A stretch of 64,000 nt of DNA. Origin: Bacteroides fragilis. GTDB taxonomy: Bacteria > Bacteroidota > Bacteroidia > Bacteroidales > Bacteroidaceae. Positions 17,385 to 24,633 of the stretch are shown in pieces (within the stretch, counting starts at the first letter, position 1; every line of letters begins with the position of its first letter). Under the pieces are notes generated by a model, which searched no databases, was not told where the DNA came from, and worked only from the letters and a program-made list of their open reading frames with translations. The stretch lies in assembly GCF_019583405.1 (NCBI RefSeq), contig NZ_SZUU01000001.1:124001-188000 (forward strand). Reading direction: 5' to 3'. Both the position numbers and the translations under genes were made by a program.

Positions 17385-18388
17385 ATATACTTATTTCTGG
17401 AATTCATGGTTTTGTAGGCTCTAATTTTATTAGGGCTTTGAAAGATAAACATACTTTGTATGGGCTTGATATTGTTTCTCCTGCTAAAGAGGAAGTCGTA
17501 ACAACTTTTTCTTGGAGAGAGATCGTACCCACATCTTTCCCATTACAAACTCTCCCCCAATTTGATGCAATCATTCATCTTGCCGGAAAGGCTCATGATA
17601 CGAAAAACCAATCAGCTGCTCAGTCTTATTTTGATATTAATACCGGTCTGACTCAAAAGATATTTGATTTCTTTTTGGAGTCTTCTGCGAAGAAATTCAT
17701 ATTCTTTAGTTCAGTAAAAGCTGCGGCGGATAGTGTAGTGGGAGATATGCTTACTGAGGATGTTATTCCGGCTCCTATTGGTCCTTATGGGGAAAGTAAA
17801 ATAAGAGCTGAAGAGTATATAAAGGAACATTTTGCATTTCCCACTGTCTCCTCCTGCGAGTGTTCTCCTTTTCGGGAGATGACTTCGGTTACAGAAAAAC
17901 AGGTTTATATATTAAGACCTTGTATGATTCATGGTCCGGGGAATAAAGGAAATCTGAATCTATTGTATAATGTGGTGAAGAAAGGAATTCCCTGGCCATT
18001 GGGTGACTTCGAAAATCGTCGTTCGTTTACTTCAATTGATAACCTATGCTATGTGATTGAGGGATTATTGACTAAAGAGGTACCTACGGGCATTTATCAC
18101 ATGGGGGATGATGAAGCTTTATCAACAAATGAGCTGATTGCCATCATGTGTGAGGCAATGGGAAAACAGCCTCATATCTGGAAGATGAATAAGGGCTTTA
18201 TGGAAGGATGTGCCGGACTGGGAACTTTACTCCATTTGCCACTGAATACGGAAAGGCTTCGTAAACTGACAGAGAATTATGTGGTAAGTAATGCTAAGAT
18301 CAAAGCTGCTCTCGGGATTGATAAAATGCCTGTGACAGCTAAAGAGGGGTTGATTAAAACCATTCGTTCATTTGAAGAAACTAAATAA
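17381..18388 (+). CDS. NAD-dependent epimerase/dehydratase (UDP-4-keto-sugar reductase-like)
   Basis: 335-residue extended SDR. The cofactor motif is ISGIHGFVGSNF, then IIHLAGKAHD, FFSSVKAA with the catalytic Ser and YGESK with the Tyr-x3-Lys pair. RRSFTSIDNLCYVIE is typical of sugar-nucleotide epimerases. Immediately upstream of a WbpL-like transferase, enzymes of this kind commonly reduce UDP-4-keto-6-deoxy-GlcNAc to UDP-QuiNAc or UDP-FucNAc, the first sugar loaded on the lipid. That activity is inference. Base composition returns toward the genome average. Confidence 0.83.
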   Translation: MNILISGIHGFVGSNFIRALKDKHTLYGLDIVSPAKEEVVTTFSWREIVPTSFPLQTLPQFDAIIHLAGKAHDTKNQSAAQSYFDINTGLTQKIFDFFLESSAKKFIFFSSVKAAADSVVGDMLTEDVIPAPIGPYGESKIRAEEYIKEHFAFPTVSSCECSPFREMTSVTEKQVYILRPCMIHGPGNKGNLNLLYNVVKKGIPWPLGDFENRRSFTSIDNLCYVIEGLLTKEVPTGIYHMGDDEALSTNELIAIMCEAMGKQPHIWKMNKGFMEGCAGLGTLLHLPLNTERLRKLTENYVVSNAKIKAALGIDKMPVTAKEGLIKTIRSFEETK

Positions 18389-18391
18389 GTT

Positions 18392-19342
18392 ATGTACTAT
18401 TTAATAATCTTAGTTCTGCTATTTCTGGCAGAACTTTTTTATTTCCGTATTGCTGATAAATGCAATATCATCGATAAACCGAACGAGCGGAGTTCGCACA
18501 CCCGGATCACTTTGAGAGGGGGAGGAATCATTTTCTTCTTTGGCGCGTTAGCTTACTTTCTGACGAATCAGTTTGAGTATCCTTGGTTTATGCTGGCTCT
18601 GACATTGATTACTTTTATCAGTTTTGTAGACGACATTCGTTCTACTTCTCAGGGGTTACGTTTGGTGTTTCATTTTACGGCGATGGCTTTGATGTTCTAT
18701 CAATGGGGGTTGTTCAGCCTGCCTTGGTGGACCATTGTGGTTGCTTTGATTGTTTGCACAGGGATTATCAATGCCTATAATTTTATGGATGGTATTAATG
18801 GCATTACAGGTGGATACTCGTTGGTGGTGCTGGCGGCGTTAGCATTTATAAATGGGGTATATGTTCCATTTGTAGAGCCGGCTTTGATTTATACCATGCT
18901 TTGTGCTGTGTTGGTCTTTAACTTCTTCAATTTCCGGAAACAGGCAAAGTGTTTTGCGGGGGATGTAGGTTCGGTTAGCATTGCTTTCGTGATCCTCTTC
19001 CTGATCGGTATGCTGATAATCCGTACGGAAAATTTCAGCTGGATTGTCTTGTTGGCAGTTTATGGGGTGGATAGTGTGCTGACAATAATTCATCGGTTGA
19101 TGTTGCATGAGAATATTGGTTTGCCACATCGAAAACATTTGTACCAGATTATGGCAAATGAGTTGAAAATTCCTCACGTGGTGGTTTCATTGGTGTATAT
19201 GTCGGTGCAGGCAGTAGTTATAGCCGGGTATCTTCTATTTCCGGGGAATGAATATGGGTATTTGTCGGGTACCATTATTGCGCTGAGTTTGGTCTATATT
19301 CTATTTATGAAGCGTTTCTTTTGCTTGTATCAAGCGAAGTGA
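18392..19342 (+). CDS. Undecaprenyl-phosphate sugar-1-phosphate transferase (WbpL/WecA-like)
   Basis: 316-residue MraY/WecA-family membrane transferase with about ten spans. Signature segments are DKPNERSSHTRITLRGGG near residue 27, SFVDDIRSTSQGLR with the metal-binding Asp pair, NAYNFMDGINGITGG, CFAGDVGSVSI and GLPHRKHLYQ. It loads the first sugar phosphate onto undecaprenyl phosphate and so starts repeat-unit synthesis. As in other Bacteroides capsule loci it is the last gene, 3 bp after the epimerase and about 107 bp before a strong terminator. Confidence 0.92.
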   Translation: MYYLIILVLLFLAELFYFRIADKCNIIDKPNERSSHTRITLRGGGIIFFFGALAYFLTNQFEYPWFMLALTLITFISFVDDIRSTSQGLRLVFHFTAMALMFYQWGLFSLPWWTIVVALIVCTGIINAYNFMDGINGITGGYSLVVLAALAFINGVYVPFVEPALIYTMLCAVLVFNFFNFRKQAKCFAGDVGSVSIAFVILFLIGMLIIRTENFSWIVLLAVYGVDSVLTIIHRLMLHENIGLPHRKHLYQIMANELKIPHVVVSLVYMSVQAVVIAGYLLFPGNEYGYLSGTIIALSLVYILFMKRFFCLYQAK

Positions 19343-19448
19343 TATTGGCAATATTATGCTTTCTGCCATAGGTCTAATATATTCCAAAAAATAAGATAAG
19401 TTATAGTCGGATAAATAATAGGGTTACAAAACAATATTATATAGAGTT

Positions 19449-19487
19449 AACTCCCGATTGCTCATAAGGCGATCGGGAGTTTTTTTA
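19449..19487 (+). terminator. Rho-independent terminator of the polysaccharide operon
   Basis: AACTCCCGAT pairs with ATCGGGAGTT around a short loop, followed by a run of T. It lies about 107 bp beyond the WbpL-like gene. A near-identical stem (AACTCCCGA/TCGGGAGTT) ends the HU-smalltalk unit at 21818. Confidence 0.9.
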
Positions 19488-19539
19488 TCTGTATGCAAGG
19501 GAAGGCATTTTTTGTCAGATTGTAAAACAAGATAAATTG

Positions 19540-19584
19540 ATAAAGTCAAAAGCCAGACGAAATACGTCTGGCTTTTGACTTTAT
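19540..19584. repeat. Perfect 20-bp inverted repeat with 5-nt loop
   Basis: Left arm 19540-19559 and right arm 19565-19584 are exact reverse complements around AAATA. The stem is AT-rich at the base and GC-rich at the tip. Both flanks carry short A/T stretches, so it could stop transcription from either side: rightward read-through from the polysaccharide operon, or leftward transcription from the CRISPR array. Confidence 0.9.
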
Positions 19585-20016
19585 TATAACTTGGAGAGAA
19601 ACACGCACGAGGCCGAATGCTTACGCTTTAATAAGAAAAAACAGACACTGGCTGAATCAGATAACTCAAGTTTCGGAAGTGAATCTACACCGTCTGAACC
19701 GGTATCTTCATCCTTATACCTTTCTTCAATTAACATTGTTAACGCTTTTTCAGGTTGTCAGGTTCTTGTGCGCAAATAACAAGTCTTTTGCATTTAAAGA
19801 ACTTGTTATTTACATCCAAAGAATAAGCTTTAACTCTGTGTTAAAACAAAGCTTGAGGATAGAAATCTTACTTTTTAAAGATGTTGATTTTCAGATGGTT
19901 TAGTCTAAAATTCGCTTCTCCGCCTCACGAATGGGCTTTTCGGGCGAAAGCTGGGATACTTGCTTTCTTGTCAACTATAAACGAGAGCTTACACTTCCGA
20001 AAACTGAATTAGATTC

Positions 20017-20085
20017 ATGAGTAGAAGAAAGCTTACCACCAAATTTGAAGAAGAACCAACCGTTAGTCTTATTATACTGGAATAG
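20017..20085 (+). pseudogene. Possible IS3-family OrfA N-terminal scrap
   Basis: A 22-codon frame begins MSRRKLTTKF, like the common MSRRKFT-x-KF start of IS3-family OrfA proteins. It stops within the first, degenerate CRISPR repeat. Upstream at 19992 is CACTTCCGAAAACT, whose reverse complement recurs near 19668. Probably an insertion-sequence remnant, but the match is short. Confidence 0.3.
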
Positions 20086-20373
20086 ATCTACATCGTAAGG
20101 AAATGGTATTGGCTGAAGCGATTGATGTCTTAATCCTTATTATACTGGAATAGATCTACATTTAAAATACCAACAAAAAAGCATTAAACATTACTGTTTG
20201 TCTTAATCCTTATTATACTGGAATAGATCTACATTTAAGGCATTCAAATGAGCCTTTTGCTTTAATTGTCTTAATCCTTATTATACTGGAATAGATCTAC
20301 ATGACAAGCACGCCCAGAGAATTGCTGCTTCTCACGGTGTCTTAATCCTTATTATACTGGAATAGATCTACAT
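20059..20373 (-). CRISPR. Small orphan CRISPR array, five repeats and four spacers
   Basis: Exact 35-bp repeats lie at 20127-20161, 20200-20234, 20268-20302 and 20339-20373 (plus strand begins GTCTTAATCC, ends AGATCTACAT). Every full copy is preceded by T, so the unit may be 36 bp. A fifth copy at 20059-20093 matches only over its last 26 bp. Spacers are 33, 38, 33 and 36 bp and unrelated. Read on the minus strand the repeat ends ATTAAGAC, close to the 8-nt ATTGAAAC-type handle of type I/III crRNAs. The degenerate copy lies at the far left. Both signs say the array reads leftward with its leader on the right. No cas gene occurs in the window. Subtype is not proven. Confidence 0.92.
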
Positions 20374-20490
20374 ACTCTGATTATTAGACTATTATATATT
20401 CTTAAATGTATTTGTTTGTGATCATAATAGGTTGTAAACCAGAATAGTAGATGCGAATCTAAGTCTTTTTTCGCAAAAGTAGGTCTTTTT
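20374..20490 (-). promoter_or_regulatory. AT-rich CRISPR leader with leftward promoter-like element
   Basis: The sequence right of the last perfect repeat is AT-rich. On the minus strand it contains TACTTTTG (20474-20481), a match to the Bacteroidales -7 TAnnTTTG, though no good -33 TTTG lies 20 bp upstream. Transcription from there would start near 20467 and enter the array about 94 nt later. Fits the orientation deduced from the repeats. Confidence 0.5.
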
Positions 20491-21066
20491 TTCTGTAATT
20501 CTGATGTGTAAATAGTGATATTTTGACCTAAATGATTGATAATTAGAATACTGTGTAAACTTCATTTTTCGCAAATAATCGTTGGATATTTAGGGGTGGG
20601 CGAGTTTCGAAAACAACCTTAAAACTATGTTGCGTAAGTTGCTGATATATAGAACAATATTTCAAAGAGCGCATAACATATCTATCCTTTTTTCGCAAAT
20701 GATTTACTAATATACGTAAAAGCTATTATTTGCGCATCTCTTTTTACACTTATTTTTTCTTAATATAGAATAATCTTCATATTATCAGATGACTAAGTTT
20801 TTTCTTCTTTTCGCAAAAGAATTTAGAAAAAAACTATTTCGAGTGAATGCGGGGAATCTTCAAGATGCCTATGAGAGGTTTTTGCAGCTAATATTTTATT
20901 ACCAAAAGGTTTGATTTGTCTCCCAAAACAAAAGTGAACACTATCGTGTGGCAACTACGGGCGAATTGCTTTGCGTTTCTTTGAATGAGGCTCCTAAAAT
21001 TATTGTGCAGATAATAAGGGTGTTACAACTTTTTCTGAGAAAACTGCTTTCCGGACCGTTTTTTCC
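20491..21066. other. AT-rich intergenic region with repeated TTTTCGCAAA elements
   Basis: No gene seen. TTTTCGCAAA occurs near 20567, 20690 and 20808, and once more at 20467 inside the leader, at intervals of roughly 100-125 bp. On the minus strand each reads TTTGCGAAAA, like a Bacteroidales -7 element followed by an A-rich start region. Surrounding sequences are otherwise not alike. Confidence 0.5.
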
Positions 21067-21097
21067 TTTGCCGATAATTTGTAAATCTTCATCTTTG
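21067..21097 (+). promoter_or_regulatory. Promoter of the HU-like gene
   Basis: TTTG (21067-21070), 19 bp, then CATCTTTG (21090-21097), one mismatch from TAnnTTTG. The expected start point falls on the 10-bp palindrome GTTGATCAAC (21102-21111), a possible operator. Leader to ATG 21162 is about 58 nt. Confidence 0.6.
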
Positions 21098-21161
21098 CAG
21101 TGTTGATCAACGAAATATGAATGAAACGTAGTAGTAACATTAGTAAAGAAGGAGAAAAATT

Positions 21162-21641
21162 ATGCCTTTATTTTATAGAGCGAGACAATCGCAGTTGAAA
21201 ACGAAAGAGGGAAAGAAACAGTGGCACCTGACTCTGGTGAAAGTTGGAAAAATGGTAACTTCACAACAGTTGGCTGAAGTAATAGCTGAAAAATCATCGT
21301 TGACACCGGGTGATGTTCATAATGTGATTCGTAACCTGATGACTGCCATGCGTAAAGAATTGTTGAATAGCCGTTCGGTACGTCTGGAGGGATTAGGCAC
21401 TTTCACGATGAAGGCTTGTACACAAGGGAATGGGGTAGATCAAGAGGAGGAGGTGAATCCGAATCAGGTGAAGGCTCTTCGCTGCCTGTTTACCGCGGAA
21501 TATACTCGTCCGGCAGCTATCGGTACTACCCGTGCTTTGCTTCAGGGAGTGGAATTCCAGAAAGCCAGTGCGATAGGGGGAGCAATTAATGGTGGATCGG
21601 GTAGTGGAGATGGAGATATTGTAGATGATCCGACAGCTTGA
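21162..21641 (+). CDS. HU-like DNA-binding protein
   Basis: 159-residue protein of the Bacteroidetes HU-like (HU/IHF-related) family. Residues 1-30 (MPLFYRARQSQLKTKEGKKQWHLTLVK) form the usual extra N-terminal extension. The HU core runs from about 30 to 125 (VTSQQLAEVIAEKSSLTPGDV, LEGLGTFTMKA). A glycine/aspartate-rich tail (GGSGSGDGDIVDD) follows. The start is fixed by GAAGGAG 8 bp upstream. Such genes often sit at edges of polysaccharide loci next to a smalltalk protein, as here. Chromosome architecture or regulatory role is likely but unproven. Confidence 0.88.
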   Translation: MPLFYRARQSQLKTKEGKKQWHLTLVKVGKMVTSQQLAEVIAEKSSLTPGDVHNVIRNLMTAMRKELLNSRSVRLEGLGTFTMKACTQGNGVDQEEEVNPNQVKALRCLFTAEYTRPAAIGTTRALLQGVEFQKASAIGGAINGGSGSGDGDIVDDPTA

Positions 21642-21686
21642 TAAAGTTTATTGCAGATATAATAATTATTGGAAATGAAAGGAGGT

Positions 21687-21791
21687 ATGAAGAATATGAA
21701 GAAAACGGGATGGAATATTATATTGAAGTTGATTATTGCTGTGGCAAGTGCTGTAGCCGGTGTAATCGGTGGGCAGGCTATGACATTATAA
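21687..21791 (+). CDS. Smalltalk-family small membrane protein
   Basis: 34-residue protein, MKNMKKTGWNIILKLIIA and so on: a basic N-terminus, one hydrophobic segment (IILKLIIAVASAVAGVIGG) and the short tail QAMTL. A good Shine-Dalgarno (AAAGGAGG) lies a few bases upstream; ATG 21696 is an alternative start. The pattern KKTGWxxILK plus a Gly/Ala-rich span is that of the smalltalk proteins typically found just downstream of HU-like genes in Bacteroides. Function unknown. It is 45 bp after the HU-like gene and shares its terminator. Confidence 0.82.
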   Translation: MKNMKKTGWNIILKLIIAVASAVAGVIGGQAMTL

Positions 21792-21817
21792 AACGGAATT
21801 AATAACTAAACAGGGTG

Positions 21818-21857
21818 AACTCCCGATCGCCATTAGAGGCTTTCGGGAGTTTTTCTT
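21818..21857 (+). terminator. Terminator of the HU-smalltalk unit
   Basis: AACTCCCGA (21818-21826) pairs with TCGGGAGTT (21843-21851), then TTTTC. The right arm lies inside the last codons of the convergent symporter gene, so the element is embedded in coding sequence. Confidence 0.85.
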
Positions 21858-23011
21858 TTCCCCATGATCTTGTCTATAATCAGAGCGATGGCTCCATCAC
21901 CGGTTACGTTACAAGCTGTACCGAAACTGTCCATAGCGATATAAAGGGCGATCATCAATGCCTGAGCTGATTCGTCGAAACCGAGCATGGACTGGAGGAT
22001 ACCTAAAGAAGCCATAATAGCGCCTCCGGGAACGCCGGGAGCAGCAATCATCGTAATGCCGAGCATGAAAATGAAACCCGCAAACAGGGAAAAATCGAAA
22101 GGCATGCCCTGCATCATCATTAAGGCTAAAGCGCAGGCTACAATCTTCAGGGTACTTCCGGATAGATGAATGGTAGCGCAAAGCGGGATGACAAATCCGG
22201 CTATATCAGCTGATACGCCGTTCTTCTTGGTCTGCTCGAGTGTGACAGGGATGGTGGCGGCTGACGACTGAGTACCTAAAGCGGTGAAATAAGCCGGTAG
22301 CATCCGTCCCAACAGGCGGAACGGGTTTTTACGGACGAACAATGCCGCAATGCAATATTGAAAAACCAGCAAGAAAATATGCAGTATAAAAATAACGCCG
22401 ATAATCTTGATAAATACCATAAGGATGGAGAATACTTGTCCGGAGTGTGTCATGTTAAGGAAAATGCCAAAGATGTAAATGGGCAGTAACGGGAGGATGA
22501 CTGCGCTTATCATACGTACGATAATCTCTTGAAAGTCTCGTGCTACGTTTTTCAAGGCGTCACTATGCAGGCTTGCCAACCCCAGGCCGAGGGTAAAGGC
22601 AAGGACCAGTGCCGTCATGACATTCATCAAGGGTGGAATGGCAACAGAAAAATAAGGGAGGATTCCTTGTGCTTCGCTCACTTCGTCGAGAGGTGCTCCG
22701 GGAGTAATGAGCGAAGGAAAAATGGCGGCTCCGGTAAAGTAGGACAGAAATCCGGAGAAAAGAGTGGCACCATATGCAATGAGTGCCGTCACGAGTAGCA
22801 TTCGTCCGGCCCCTTTACCAATATCGGCTATGGCAATGGTGACCAGTCCGAGGATGATAAGTGGTATGGAGAAATTTAGAAACTCCCCAAAGATGGAGTT
22901 GAAGGTCACGAACAGCCGTACCAAAGGTGTCGGCAGGAAATTTCCGATAGCAATACCAAGTATAATAGCTATGATGATACGTGGCAAAAGTCCTATGTGT
23001 ATTTTCTTCAT
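21833..23011 (-). CDS. Dicarboxylate/amino acid:cation symporter (DAACS family)
   Basis: 392-residue integral membrane transporter of the GltP/DctA/SstT superfamily, importing a dicarboxylate or amino acid with Na+ or H+. Visible elements are the serine-rich hairpin loop TQSSAATIPVTL near residue 245, an IHLSGSTL segment in place of the NMDGT motif, GVPGG in the second re-entrant loop near 325, and ACNVTGDGA near 368, matching the substrate-binding last helix. Length is near that of SstT. The exact substrate is not readable. It is monocistronic and convergent with the HU-smalltalk unit. Confidence 0.9.
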   Translation of the reverse strand: MKKIHIGLLPRIIIAIILGIAIGNFLPTPLVRLFVTFNSIFGEFLNFSIPLIILGLVTIAIADIGKGAGRMLLVTALIAYGATLFSGFLSYFTGAAIFPSLITPGAPLDEVSEAQGILPYFSVAIPPLMNVMTALVLAFTLGLGLASLHSDALKNVARDFQEIIVRMISAVILPLLPIYIFGIFLNMTHSGQVFSILMVFIKIIGVIFILHIFLLVFQYCIAALFVRKNPFRLLGRMLPAYFTALGTQSSAATIPVTLEQTKKNGVSADIAGFVIPLCATIHLSGSTLKIVACALALMMMQGMPFDFSLFAGFIFMLGITMIAAPGVPGGAIMASLGILQSMLGFDESAQALMIALYIAMDSFGTACNVTGDGAIALIIDKIMGKRKTPESL

Positions 23012-23034
23012 TACGAGGTTTTAGAAGTTTGTTG

Positions 23035-23042
23035 CAAAAGTA
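23035..23042 (-). promoter_or_regulatory. Promoter -7 element of the symporter gene
   Basis: Minus-strand TACTTTTG, an exact TAnnTTTG match, 24 bp before the start codon. The -33 position shows no TTTG. Confidence 0.45.
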
Positions 23043-23143
23043 ATATTTTATTCTGAAACTATCCGAACAAATATTTTCGATATGTGTTATAAATAATAAG
23101 AAATAGAACAAAATATCAACTAATTTAGATACATATTACAATT

Positions 23144-24619
23144 ATGGCAACTCAGAATAAAACAGATATAGGCCTGATTGGTTTAGCTGTGATGGGAGAA
23201 AATTTAGCTCTGAACATGGAAAGCAGAGGTTGGAGCGTATCGGTGTATAATCGTACGGTGCCGGGTGTGGAAGAAGGAGTGGTGGAACGTTTCATCAATG
23301 GAAGGGCTAAAGGCAAGCATATAGAGGGCTTCACGGATATAGAGGCTTTTGTAGAATCGATCGCTTTGCCTCGTAAGATAATGATGATGGTGCGCGCCGG
23401 TAGCCCCGTAGATGAGCTGATGGAGCAACTTTTCCCGTATCTTTCTCCGGGTGATATATTGATTGACGGTGGTAACTCAAATTATGAAGATACAAACCGC
23501 AGAGTGAAACTGGCAGAGTCGAAAGGCTTTCTGTTCGTCGGTGCCGGTGTGTCGGGTGGAGAAGAGGGAGCCTTGAATGGAGCTTCTATCATGCCGGGCG
23601 GTTCGGAAAAAGCATGGGAGGAGGTAAAGCCCATCTTGCAGAGCATTGCAGCCAAAGCTCCCGATGGCAGTCCGTGCTGTCAGTGGGTGGGGCCTGCCGG
23701 ATCGGGACACTTTGTGAAGATGATCCATAACGGGATAGAGTATGGTGATATGCAGTTGATTGCTGAAGCTTATTGGGTGATGAAAGAACTGCTGGATATG
23801 ACTAATGAAGAGATGGCATCTGTGTTCACCCGTTGGAATGAAGGTAAGTTGCGGAGTTATCTGATAGAAATCACAGGCAATATACTTCGTCATAAAGATA
23901 AGACAGGGACCTATCTGATTGATAAGATTCTGGATGCTGCCGGTCAGAAGGGGACAGGTAAATGGTCGGTGATCAACGCCATGGAATTAGGTATGCCATT
24001 AGGATTGATAGCTACGGCCGTTTTTGAACGTAGCTTGTCGGCTCAGAAGGAACTGCGTGAAACCGCCGCCCGACAGTATCAATCTAAACATTCGATGGCT
24101 GTATATAATAAACAAGATACGGAAAAAGAGATTTTCGCGGCATTGTATGCTTCGAAACTGGTTTCGTATGCTCAAGGGTTTGCTGTATTGCAGCGCGCTT
24201 CCGATGCGTTTGGATGGAGCCTCGATCTGGCTTCGATTGCACGGATGTGGAGAGGTGGTTGTATTATTCGCAGTGTTTTCCTGAATGATATTGCTGCGGC
24301 ATTTGAGGCAAAAGAAAAGCCTAAACATCTGCTGCTGGCTCCTTATTTTGAAGAAGAGATCAAAGGGCTGTTGTCCGGGTGGAAGAATCTGGTGGCACAG
24401 GCCATGCGTGAGGAACTGCCTGTTCCGGCTTTCTCTTCGGCTTTGAATTATTTCTATTCGTTGGTGTCTGCTGATCTTCCGGCTAATCTGGTGCAGGCAC
24501 AGCGCGATTATTTCGGTGCTCATACATTCGAGCGAAAAGATGAGTTACGAGGAGTCTTTTTCCATGAAAACTGGACTGGGCACGGAGGAGATACAAAGTC
24601 GGGTACGTATAATGTATAA
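23144..24619 (+). CDS. gnd: 6-phosphogluconate dehydrogenase, decarboxylating
   Basis: 491-residue enzyme oxidising 6-phosphogluconate to ribulose 5-phosphate and CO2, making NADPH. N-terminal IGLAVMGENLALNMESRG is the cofactor fold. FVGAGVSGGEEGALNGASIMPGG and KMIHNGIEYGDMQLIAEAY hold the substrate site with the catalytic Lys. QKGTGKWSVINAMELG and the C-terminal FHENWTG complete the long-form enzyme. First gene of an oxidative pentose phosphate operon, 14 bp before zwf. Confidence 0.97.
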   Translation: MATQNKTDIGLIGLAVMGENLALNMESRGWSVSVYNRTVPGVEEGVVERFINGRAKGKHIEGFTDIEAFVESIALPRKIMMMVRAGSPVDELMEQLFPYLSPGDILIDGGNSNYEDTNRRVKLAESKGFLFVGAGVSGGEEGALNGASIMPGGSEKAWEEVKPILQSIAAKAPDGSPCCQWVGPAGSGHFVKMIHNGIEYGDMQLIAEAYWVMKELLDMTNEEMASVFTRWNEGKLRSYLIEITGNILRHKDKTGTYLIDKILDAAGQKGTGKWSVINAMELGMPLGLIATAVFERSLSAQKELRETAARQYQSKHSMAVYNKQDTEKEIFAALYASKLVSYAQGFAVLQRASDAFGWSLDLASIARMWRGGCIIRSVFLNDIAAAFEAKEKPKHLLLAPYFEEEIKGLLSGWKNLVAQAMREELPVPAFSSALNYFYSLVSADLPANLVQAQRDYFGAHTFERKDELRGVFFHENWTGHGGDTKSGTYNV

Positions 24620-24633
24620 GCAGAAAAAGAAAT

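Larger units (their letters stand above)
19343..20058. other. Gene-poor stretch after the polysaccharide operon
   Basis: No convincing gene. It holds the operon terminator (19449-19487), a perfect long hairpin (19540-19584), and two oppositely oriented copies of a CACTTCCGAAA-like sequence (about 19669-19681 and 19992-20005). The second lies just upstream of a 22-codon scrap resembling an IS3 OrfA start. Short open frames at 19591 and 19679 have no promoter or recognisable motif. Confidence 0.6.

Noticed and set aside
1..19342. Invertible capsule promoter (Mpi-type inverted repeats)
   Set aside because: The window starts inside the operon, so the promoter is outside. No inverted repeat pair of that kind was seen within.
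19591..19903. Two short plus-strand frames (62 and 74 codons)
   Set aside because: No promoter, ribosome site or conserved pattern; they lie in a probable IS scar.
20059..20373. Array of simple tandem repeats or a repeat protein gene instead of CRISPR
   Set aside because: Repeat length of 35/36 bp, unrelated spacers of 33-38 bp, a degenerate terminal repeat and a handle-like end fit CRISPR. Stops occur in every frame.
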